DNA of 8,278 nucleotides. Source: Kiritimatiellales bacterium. Its GTDB lineage: Bacteria > Verrucomicrobiota > Kiritimatiellia > Kiritimatiellales > Pontiellaceae. A program made the position numbers and the translations under genes. This document shows, in pieces, positions 1 to 5,707 of this stretch. The stretch is from the NCBI GenBank assembly GCA_015486775.1, contig WFRA01000214.1, positions 1 to 8,278 of the forward strand, written 5' to 3'. Each line of letters starts with the position of its first letter. Within the stretch, counting starts at the first letter, position 1. Under the pieces are notes generated by a model, which was given only the letters and a program-made list of their open reading frames with translations, was not told the origin of the DNA and did not search any database.

Positions 1-1
1 C

Positions 2-337
2 GTGGCGGTGGGCCGGCAGCCCCACGAGACGATCCACCGGTGGTTCCAATGCCTGGATGTTGGGTTGATCCCCTATGTCGAAACGGAACTCAACCGGTAT
101 TGTTCGCCCATGCGCCTGTTCGACCACCTCGCCAGTGGCGTGCCTCTGGTGGCAACCGATGCGTGCGAACAGGTGAAAACTTTCGAAGGGCGTGTTTCGG
201 TCTGCTCCGAACCGGAGGCGTTTGTTGCCGCCGTGCAGGCGGGGCTGGGCGAATCGGTGGAACCGGCCGAGGGTATTTTATGGAGTGACCGTGCAACGGA
301 AATACTGAATGTTGTGGAGAGATTGAACCATGCTTAG
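2..337 (+). CDS. Glycosyltransferase, GT-B fold, C-terminal fragment (5' end cut by window)
   Basis: This is the last 111 codons of a gene that begins upstream of the window. The GTG at position 2 is only an internal valine codon in the open frame, so no real start is visible. The fragment reads as the C-terminal nucleotide-sugar-binding half of a GT-B (GT1/GT4-like) glycosyltransferase. It has a strand containing GLIPY (about residues 21-25), then a segment with NRYCSPMRLFDHLASGVPLV (31-50) followed by ATD. This matches the family pattern 'P.K..EYLA.G.PVV', which packs against the donor nucleotide, as in TuaH-like enzymes. The role inferred is transfer of one sugar to a lipid-linked glycan at the cytoplasmic face of the inner membrane. 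Donor and acceptor cannot be read from this half. Its stop overlaps the next start by 8 bases (ATGCTTAG), which supports co-translation with the following glycosyltransferase. Confidence 0.8.
   Translation: MAVGRQPHETIHRWFQCLDVGLIPYVETELNRYCSPMRLFDHLASGVPLVATDACEQVKTFEGRVSVCSEPEAFVAAVQAGLGESVEPAEGILWSDRATEILNVVERLNHA
316..321 (+). promoter_or_regulatory. Ribosome binding site for the GT4 gene at 330
   Basis: GGAGAG lies 8 bases upstream of the ATG at 330, inside the end of the preceding gene. It is a good Shine-Dalgarno match with normal spacing, and it fixes the start of the second gene within the upstream reading frame. Confidence 0.6.
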
Positions 338-1460
338 GCTGTGCATCTGGATGAACATTCCCTCGCACTACCAGTCCGCCTTTTTCCAGGCATTGGAGAG
401 CCGGGAGGATGTCGACTTGCGGGTGGTCTATCTCCAGCAGGCATCGCGGCATCGCGCCGCCGAGGGCTGGAAGGACGGGCACGACTACCAACCTTTCGAA
501 TCCTGCGCGGAAGGCCGCACTCGTCCGGAGCAGCTGGTTGAAACCGTCCCCGATTGGGAAGAACGCACCCATGTTGTCTCCGGCTATTTCTGCTCCGGGC
601 TCATCGACTGGTTTTGCGCGCATCGGACTCTCTGGTGCCACTGGTCGGAAATGCCCGGCATCCGCCTTGCCGAGCTGCTGGGCTACCGCATGCCGCTTTT
701 CCGCCTGCTCAATCCCCTCATGCTCGCCTGCAAACGCGCCGAGGGCCGCCGCATCAAAAACCATGCCTTGGGCGCTTTCGGCCAAGGCCATTTGGCGCAC
801 CGAGCCTTTCGGACCATGGGCGTTCCGAAAAGCAAAATCGCCGATCTCTACTATGTGCCCAGCGGGTTGCCCGAGGCCGAACCCTGCGCGCAGATGGTCG
901 AATTTTCCAAAGGCCGGAAAATCTTTTTGGCGGTGGGGGCGCTCTGCCGCCGAAAGGGGATCGACGTGTTGCTCAAGGCTCTTGCCCGGCTGGAGACAAG
1001 CGATTGGTGCCTGGCGCTTTGCGGGCTGGATCGCGCCGAAGGAATCTACCAGGTGTTGGCTCGGAAACTGGGCATCGAGGATCGGGTGCTCTTCCTCGGC
1101 GCCTATCCCGTCGAGCGGATTTCCGAAGTCTACGCTGCTGCGGATGTGTTTGTGCTGCCCTCGCGCTTCGACGGCTGGGGCGCGGTGCTCAACGAGGCGG
1201 CCTCCCTCGGGCTTCCACTGATTGGAACCGATCTGTGCGGCGGCTCCTGGCATGTGGTGGACGAGGGCCGGACCGGATTCCGGGTTCGTGCCGCCTCGGT
1301 CGGTTCGCTGTCGGCGGCGATGCGGATCTATGTGGAAAAGCCGGAGTTGATTCAAACACAGGGTGCCGCCTCGCTTGCGCACTTCAAGAAAACCTTTACG
1401 CCCGAAAGCAATGCCGAACGTTTGGTCGCCGTCCTCCAGGCGTGGGGGTGCGAAAAATGA
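330..1460 (+). CDS. Glycosyltransferase family 4 protein (376 aa)
   Basis: A complete GT-B glycosyltransferase, probably retaining and GT4-like, predicted to add one sugar from a nucleotide donor to a polysaccharide precursor in the cytoplasm. The N-terminal acceptor half (about 1-190) opens with a strand leading to NIPSHYQSAFF (9-19), typical of enzymes that take the acceptor near the membrane. The C-terminal donor half (about 195-376) has FLAVGALCRRKGID (199-212), GLDR (232-235), the strand FVLPSRFDGWGAVLNEA (274-290) and LGLPLIGTD (293-301). The usual EX7E donor motif appears as D281-X7-E289, so the first acid is Asp. Length is normal for the family. The start ATG has a GGAGAG site 8 bases upstream and overlaps the previous stop by 8 bases. 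The stop overlaps the next start as ATGA. Family assignment is firm; sugar specificity is unknown. Confidence 0.88.
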   Translation: MLRLCIWMNIPSHYQSAFFQALESREDVDLRVVYLQQASRHRAAEGWKDGHDYQPFESCAEGRTRPEQLVETVPDWEERTHVVSGYFCSGLIDWFCAHRTLWCHWSEMPGIRLAELLGYRMPLFRLLNPLMLACKRAEGRRIKNHALGAFGQGHLAHRAFRTMGVPKSKIADLYYVPSGLPEAEPCAQMVEFSKGRKIFLAVGALCRRKGIDVLLKALARLETSDWCLALCGLDRAEGIYQVLARKLGIEDRVLFLGAYPVERISEVYAAADVFVLPSRFDGWGAVLNEAASLGLPLIGTDLCGGSWHVVDEGRTGFRVRAASVGSLSAAMRIYVEKPELIQTQGAASLAHFKKTFTPESNAERLVAVLQAWGCEK

Positions 1461-2575
1461 AGATCGTCGTCCTCACCACCGCCTCCCGCAAGGCGGGCGG
1501 GCTGTTCTACTCGGTTCGCTGGCTCTCGAAAGAGCTGGCCGGCCAAGGGTGCGGACCAACCATCTACAGCCCTGCCGATGAATTTTCGCAGGAGGATCTC
1601 GGGGTCTGGAACCCGCTGCCGGTCAGGTTTTATTCCGCCTTCGGCCCCATGGAGACGTCGCTCGAATTGCGGCGGATGCTGCGGGAATCCGGTGCGGAGC
1701 TGATCCACCTCCACGGCATCTGGATGGATAGCCAGTGGGCGGCCATGCAACATCAGCAAAAGAGCGGTGCGCCGGTGGTGGTTTCGCCGCGCGGCATGCT
1801 TGATCCGTGGGCGGTGGGCAATTCCGCATGGAAGAAGCGGCTGGTCGAAAAACTCTTTGCCCGCCGTGCATTGGAGCAGGCGACCTGCATCCACGCCCTC
1901 TGCCGTTCCGAGGTGGAATCCATCCGCGCATACGGGTTGAAAAATCCGGTGGCGGTCATCCCCAATGCCGTGGAGCTTCCGGAGATTGGAAGACAGAAAA
2001 CAGCGGCCAGTGGACGGAAGAAGCAGCTGCTCTTTCTCGGGCGCATCCATCCCAAGAAGGGGCTGGCCGAACTGCTGCGTGCCTGGGGAAAATTTTCCGG
2101 GGATTGGAAGCTGCTCATCGCCGGCTGGGACGACGGCGGGCACGAGGCGGGGCTTCGGGAGATGGGCGGGGACTCGGTCGAATTTATCGGATCCAAATAT
2201 GGAGAAGAAAAGGAGCGGTTGCTCCGGGAGGTCGACGCTTTTGTTCTCCCCTCGTTTTCGGAGGGGTTGCCGATGTCGGTGCTGGAGGCCTGGTCCTATG
2301 GCCTGCCGGTGGTGATGACCGATTTTTGCAATATTCCGGAGGGGTTCGCGGCGGAGGCCGCCATACGGATCGAGCCGAGCGCGGAGTCCATTTTCCAGGG
2401 GCTGGAAAAACTCGCGGCGCTGCCGGACGCGCAGCGGATTGCGTTGGGAGGCCGCGGACGGAAGCTGGTGGAGGAAAAATTTACGTGGCTCAGGGTTGCC
2501 GAAAGCATGAAGCGCGTCTATGAGTGGTGCCTGACGGGAACCAACCCTCCCGGCTGCATGGAGTTTCTGGATTGA
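1457..2575 (+). CDS. Glycosyltransferase family 4 protein (372 aa)
   Basis: A complete GT4 glycosyltransferase. The N-terminal domain starts MKIVVLTTAS, followed by a glycine pair (G14-G15), HLHGIWMDSQW (84-94) and VVSPRGMLDPWA (108-119), the usual acceptor-side signatures of this family. The linker IPNAVELP (168-175) leads into the donor domain. That has LLFLGRIHPKKGL (191-203), LLIAGWDDGG (219-228), the canonical E269-X7-E277 motif in FSEGLPMSVLEA, and YGLPVVMTD (281-289). The role inferred is addition of one sugar to a lipid-linked glycan in the cytoplasm. The open frame extends far upstream (to 554) through the previous gene, but the ATG at 1457 is chosen for three reasons: the family-typical N-terminus starts there, it makes an ATGA overlap with the upstream stop, and the upstream extension is low-complexity Arg-rich sequence over a real gene. 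The stop shares one base with the next start (TGATG). Donor and linkage are unknown. Confidence 0.9.
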   Translation: MKIVVLTTASRKAGGLFYSVRWLSKELAGQGCGPTIYSPADEFSQEDLGVWNPLPVRFYSAFGPMETSLELRRMLRESGAELIHLHGIWMDSQWAAMQHQQKSGAPVVVSPRGMLDPWAVGNSAWKKRLVEKLFARRALEQATCIHALCRSEVESIRAYGLKNPVAVIPNAVELPEIGRQKTAASGRKKQLLFLGRIHPKKGLAELLRAWGKFSGDWKLLIAGWDDGGHEAGLREMGGDSVEFIGSKYGEEKERLLREVDAFVLPSFSEGLPMSVLEAWSYGLPVVMTDFCNIPEGFAAEAAIRIEPSAESIFQGLEKLAALPDAQRIALGGRGRKLVEEKFTWLRVAESMKRVYEWCLTGTNPPGCMEFLD

Positions 2576-3126
2576 TGGAAAAACTCGACATAGAAAAAAA
2601 CCGCGCGGGGCGGAAATATCCCTTGCGGGTGCAGCTGATGCGGATGGCTTGGGCGGCGGGGCGCATCCTGTTCCAGATAATTCCGCGCCCGTTCTATGCG
2701 CCGCGCCGGGTGCTTCTGCGCGGCTTCGGCGCCAAGGTCGGGAAGAAGGTGAACATCGCCAATACGGCGACGATCTACTTCCCCTGGAACCTAGAGATCG
2801 GCGACTGGTCGGCCATTGGCGAGCACGCCTACATCTACAACCTGGGTCAGATCACGATTGGCGAAAAGGCCACGATTTCCCAGCGTGCGCATCTTTGCGC
2901 AGGGTCGCACGATTATGCCGATCCTGCCCTGCCGTTGCTCACGCCTCCGATTTCGATTGGTACCCAAGCATGGGTTTGTGCCGATGCCTTTGTCGGCCCC
3001 GGGGTGGAAATCGGGGAAGGCGCGGTGGTTGGTGCGCGGGCGGTGGCGGTGAAAAATGTGGAGCCTTGGGCCGTGGTGGCGGGCAACCCCGCGCGGGTTG
3101 TCAAAAAGCGGGAGCTGAAGAAATAG
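2575..3126 (+). CDS. wcaF: WcaF-type colanic-acid-like O-acetyltransferase (183 aa)
   Basis: A predicted acetyl-CoA-dependent O-acetyltransferase of the left-handed beta-helix (hexapeptide repeat) superfamily, closest in layout to WcaF of colanic acid synthesis and of nearly the same length. Residues 18-50 form the typical N-terminal helical region leading to LLRGFGAKVG. Imperfect hexapeptide turns run from about residue 55 to 165 and include LEIGDW, ITIGEKA, ISIGTQA, VEIGEGA and VVGARA. H112 in CAGSHDY is the probable catalytic histidine. The C-terminus WAVVAGNPARVVKKR (165-179) is the family's standard ending. It would acetylate a hydroxyl on a lipid-linked glycan intermediate in the cytoplasm. 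The ATG at 2575 is preferred over an in-frame ATG at 2524 because it overlaps the upstream stop (TGATG), has GGAG 11 bases upstream, and the extra 17 residues of the longer form match nothing in the family. The acetylated sugar cannot be told. Confidence 0.85.
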   Translation: MEKLDIEKNRAGRKYPLRVQLMRMAWAAGRILFQIIPRPFYAPRRVLLRGFGAKVGKKVNIANTATIYFPWNLEIGDWSAIGEHAYIYNLGQITIGEKATISQRAHLCAGSHDYADPALPLLTPPISIGTQAWVCADAFVGPGVEIGEGAVVGARAVAVKNVEPWAVVAGNPARVVKKRELKK

Positions 3127-3127
3127 C

Positions 3128-3961
3128 ATGGTATCCATCCTTATCCTAACCAAGAACGAAGAGAGCAACATCGAGCGTTGCATCAATTCGGTGTCGTGGT
3201 CGGACGATATTGTCGTTTTTGATTCCTTCAGCGACGACCGCACGGTGGAACTGGCCGAAAAGCTGGGTGCGCGGGTCGTCCAGCGCAAGTTCGACAACTG
3301 GTCGGCGCATCAAAACTGGGGAGTTGAAAACATTAGGTTCAAGCATCCCTGGATCTACTACACCGATGCCGACGAAACTTGCGACGAGACGCTACGCGGC
3401 GAACTGCTTGCTCTGGAGGAGAAGGGCGACGGGTTCTCCGCCTTCCAGGTGCGGCGCAAGGATTTTTTTATGGGGCGCTGGCTGAAGCGTTCGCAAATCT
3501 ATCCCACGTGGATCACGCGCGTTTTCCGCCCCGACAAGATCCGCTATGAACGTTTGGTAAACCCGGTGGCTGTGGTCGATGGCGAGACGGGGGCGCTCGA
3601 GGGACACATCATCCACTACCCCTTTTCCCACGGGGTGGGGCATTGGTTTGATCGCCACAACAAATATTCCGACATGGAGGCGATGGATTTGATCGGCGAG
3701 GTTTCGGAAGAGTTTCGCTTTGCCGAGCTCTTCTCGCGCGATGCAGTTATCAAGCGGCGGGCATTGAAAACGTTGGCCTACCGCATGCCGGGGCGCCCGC
3801 TGCTCATGTTTGGCTACCTCTATTTTTTCCGGCTGGGCCTGCTCGATGGCCTGCCGGGGTTCCGCTATTCCGTTATGCGATCAATGTATGAATATATGAT
3901 CGACCTGAAGGTCGCGGAACATCGCTACAAAAAGAACCTCGCAGAAGGAGAATCGGTTTGA
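3128..3961 (+). CDS. Glycosyltransferase family 2, WaaE/KdtX-like (277 aa)
   Basis: A GT-A fold, inverting family 2 glycosyltransferase. It opens directly with SILILTKNEESNIERCINSV (3-22), where the uridine-binding strand and 'TKNEE' loop are typical of WaaE-like enzymes. FDSFSDDRT (31-39) is the second nucleotide-binding loop, WSAHQNWG (58-65) is characteristic of the subfamily, and YTDADE (78-83) carries the metal-binding DXD (D80, D82). The likely catalytic region follows around FRPDKIRYERLVNP (133-146). The C-terminal stretch from about 213 to 262 (GRPLLMFGYLYFFRLGLLDG, then RYSVMRSMYEYMI) is hydrophobic/amphipathic and suggests attachment to the inner membrane. Known WaaE adds glucose to lipopolysaccharide core heptose; here the context is a glycan operon and the acceptor is unknown. 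The start lies one base after the upstream stop, and the stop overlaps the next start (TTGA). Confidence 0.88.
   Translation: MVSILILTKNEESNIERCINSVSWSDDIVVFDSFSDDRTVELAEKLGARVVQRKFDNWSAHQNWGVENIRFKHPWIYYTDADETCDETLRGELLALEEKGDGFSAFQVRRKDFFMGRWLKRSQIYPTWITRVFRPDKIRYERLVNPVAVVDGETGALEGHIIHYPFSHGVGHWFDRHNKYSDMEAMDLIGEVSEEFRFAELFSRDAVIKRRALKTLAYRMPGRPLLMFGYLYFFRLGLLDGLPGFRYSVMRSMYEYMIDLKVAEHRYKKNLAEGESV
3946..3950 (+). promoter_or_regulatory. Ribosome binding site that selects the TTG start at 3958
   Basis: AGGAG, within the longer AGAAGGAG, lies 7 bases upstream of TTG 3958-3960. It is the strongest Shine-Dalgarno match in the window. It supports the non-ATG start of the epimerase gene, whose N-terminal NAD-binding strand begins exactly there. 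Confidence 0.75.
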
Positions 3962-4917
3962 AAATTTTGGTGACGGGAGCCGCAGGCTTCATTGGATCGC
4001 ATGTCGCGCATGCGCTATTGGACGATGGCCACGAGGTGGTCGGAATCGACAATTTCAACGACTACTATCCGGTCGAGCTCAAGGAGGCCCGCCATGCAAG
4101 GCTTGAAGCGCGGGCGGGCTATGCCGGGCACCGGATGGATTTGTTCGACTACGAACCGATGTCGGAGCTCTTCCGGCGGAACGGTTTCGACCGGGTTTGC
4201 CATCTGGCCGCGCAGGCGGGGGTTCGCTACTCCATCAAGAATCCGTTTGCCTACCAGCAGGCCAATCTCGCCGGACACCTGAATGTGCTCGAATGCTGTC
4301 GCCACAACAAAATTCCGCGCCTCGTCTATGCTTCCAGCTCAAGCGTCTATGGCGGGAACAAAAAAATCCCATTCAGCGAAAGCGATCCGGTCGACCATCC
4401 CGTCAGCCTCTACGCCGCCACCAAAAAGGCCAACGAGCTCATGACGCACAGCTACTCGCACCTCTACGGTTTCCAGTCGATCGGCCTGCGCTTCTTCACG
4501 GTCTACGGCCCGTGGGGGCGGCCGGATATGGCCTACTGGCTTTTTTCGAAAGCCATGCTCGCCGGGCAGCCGATCAAGGTTTTCAACCATGGCGACATGA
4601 AGCGCGATTTTACCTATATCGACGATATTGTCCAAGGCGTGAAAGCTGCACTCTTCGCCGAAGGACTGGAACAATATGAAATCTTCAACCTCGGCAACAA
4701 CCAGCCGGAGCGCTTGATGGACATGATCCAATACCTCGGCGATGCGCTTGGCATCGAGCCGCAGATGGAAATGTTGCCGATGCAGCCGGGCGATGTACCG
4801 ATCACTTTTGCCGATATCGAAAAGGCTAAGCTTAAACTCGACTATCAGCCGACGACCAGTTTGAAGGAAGGGCTGGTTCGGTTTGTAGAGTGGTTCCAAA
4901 GGCAGGAAAATCCCTAA
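3958..4917 (+). CDS. UDP-glucuronate 4-epimerase-type NAD-dependent epimerase (319 aa)
   Basis: An extended short-chain dehydrogenase/reductase predicted to interconvert UDP-glucuronate and UDP-galacturonate through a 4-keto intermediate with bound NAD. The Rossmann motif is G7-A-A-G10-F-I-G13 at the N-terminus. D31 (GIDNFNDYY) would bind the adenosine ribose of NAD. SSSSVYGG (126-133) supplies the active-site serine, and Y152 and K156 (YAATK) complete the catalytic set. The segment FFTVYGPWGRPDMA (179-192) and the following phenylalanine-containing helix are typical of the uronate 4-epimerase branch rather than GalE. FNHGDMKRDFTYIDD (209-223) and NLGNNQP (244-250) are standard for the fold. 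Length is slightly below the usual 330-340. Translation starts at TTG, giving MKILVTG, with a strong AGGAG site 7 bases upstream and a 4-base TTGA overlap with the previous gene. It would feed one of the neighbouring glycosyltransferases. A related epimerase with another UDP-sugar is possible. Confidence 0.87.
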   Translation: MKILVTGAAGFIGSHVAHALLDDGHEVVGIDNFNDYYPVELKEARHARLEARAGYAGHRMDLFDYEPMSELFRRNGFDRVCHLAAQAGVRYSIKNPFAYQQANLAGHLNVLECCRHNKIPRLVYASSSSVYGGNKKIPFSESDPVDHPVSLYAATKKANELMTHSYSHLYGFQSIGLRFFTVYGPWGRPDMAYWLFSKAMLAGQPIKVFNHGDMKRDFTYIDDIVQGVKAALFAEGLEQYEIFNLGNNQPERLMDMIQYLGDALGIEPQMEMLPMQPGDVPITFADIEKAKLKLDYQPTTSLKEGLVRFVEWFQRQENP

Positions 4918-4927
4918 GCCCAAATCC

Positions 4928-5707
4928 ATGAAAATTTCGATCATAACAGCAACCTACAATTCCGAGGCGAGCATTGCGGATACGCAGGACTCGCTTGCCC
5001 GGCAGGACTATCCGCGCGGGCAGATCGAGTGGATCGTGGTGGATGGCGCCTCGACCGACCATACCATCCAGAAAATCAAGGAAGGGGCGTTCCAGCCGGA
5101 CAGGCTGGCTTCGGAACCGGACAAGGGAATCTACGATGCCCTGAACAAGGGGGTGCGGTTGGCGACCGGCGATGTGGTCGGGTTTTTGCATGCCGATGAT
5201 TTCCTGGCCTCGCCGACGGTTCTCAGGCGAATTTCCTGCACGTTGAAAAACTCGGGCGCCGAGGCGCTCTATGGCGACCTGCAATATGTCCGGCCTTTGG
5301 AAAGTGGAGGGTTTGGCGTGGTGCGGTACTGGGACAGCGGAGTCTACTATCCCCGCAAGCTCAAGTGGGGCTGGATGCCGCCGCATCCCACCCTCTATTT
5401 GAAGCGCGGGATCTACGAACGCACCAAGTTGCCCAGCGGGGAATATTTCGACACCTCATTCAGTTGCGCGGCGGACTACGATTTCATGATGCGCCTGCTT
5501 TCCAAGTACGAGATCGAGCCGGCCTATCTGCGCATGGTGCTCGTCAAGATGCGGGTCGGTGGGGTCAGCAACCGAAACCTGAAGCACATCGTCGCCAAAT
5601 CCCGCGAGGACTGGCGCGCCATCCGCCGCAATCGGATCGGGCATATCCATACCCTGGCCTGGAAAAACCTCGGCAAGCTCCGGCAATTTGTCTCCAGAAG
5701 CAAATAA
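4928..5707 (+). CDS. Glycosyltransferase family 2 protein (259 aa)
   Basis: A GT-A fold family 2 glycosyltransferase of the short, soluble-looking type. Motifs in order are SIITATYNSEASI (4-16), the nucleotide-binding VVDGASTDHT (37-46), SEPDKGIYDALNKG (62-75), ATGDVVGFLHADD (79-91) with metal-binding D90-D91, GDLQY (116-120), PHPTLYLKR (152-160) and AADYDFMMRL (181-190). The last region normally carries the acceptor-side catalytic acid. GGVSNRN (211-217) is a common closing motif of this subfamily. The role inferred is transfer of one sugar to the growing lipid-linked glycan in the cytoplasm. There is no clear Shine-Dalgarno sequence in the 10-base gap after the epimerase (the nearest AGGA is about 20 bases away), so translation may rely on coupling. 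Its stop TAA abuts the ATG of the NRPS-like gene. Family is secure; sugar and linkage are not. Confidence 0.88.
   Translation: MKISIITATYNSEASIADTQDSLARQDYPRGQIEWIVVDGASTDHTIQKIKEGAFQPDRLASEPDKGIYDALNKGVRLATGDVVGFLHADDFLASPTVLRRISCTLKNSGAEALYGDLQYVRPLESGGFGVVRYWDSGVYYPRKLKWGWMPPHPTLYLKRGIYERTKLPSGEYFDTSFSCAADYDFMMRLLSKYEIEPAYLRMVLVKMRVGGVSNRNLKHIVAKSREDWRAIRRNRIGHIHTLAWKNLGKLRQFVSRSK

Noticed and set aside
90..1382. Open frame of 430 codons on the - strand opposite the first two glycosyltransferase genes
   Set aside because: Same codon-bias effect: no motifs, His/Pro/Arg-rich translation, and fully overlapped by recognised + strand genes.
554..1456. Open frame upstream of the second GT4 gene, which could suggest a 673-residue protein with an extra N-terminal domain
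   Set aside because: It overlaps a well-supported glycosyltransferase in another frame, its translation is Arg/Pro-rich without motifs, and the GT4 N-terminus starts cleanly at ATG 1457 with an ATGA overlap.
2524..2574. Alternative earlier ATG for the WcaF-like gene
   Set aside because: It would add 17 residues overlapping the end of the GT4 gene, with no family match. ATG 2575 gives the expected length and a TGATG junction.
4918..4927. Gap between the epimerase and the second GT2 gene as a possible promoter or terminator
   Set aside because: Ten bases are too few, and I see no hairpin or -10/-35 pattern that stands out from coding sequence.
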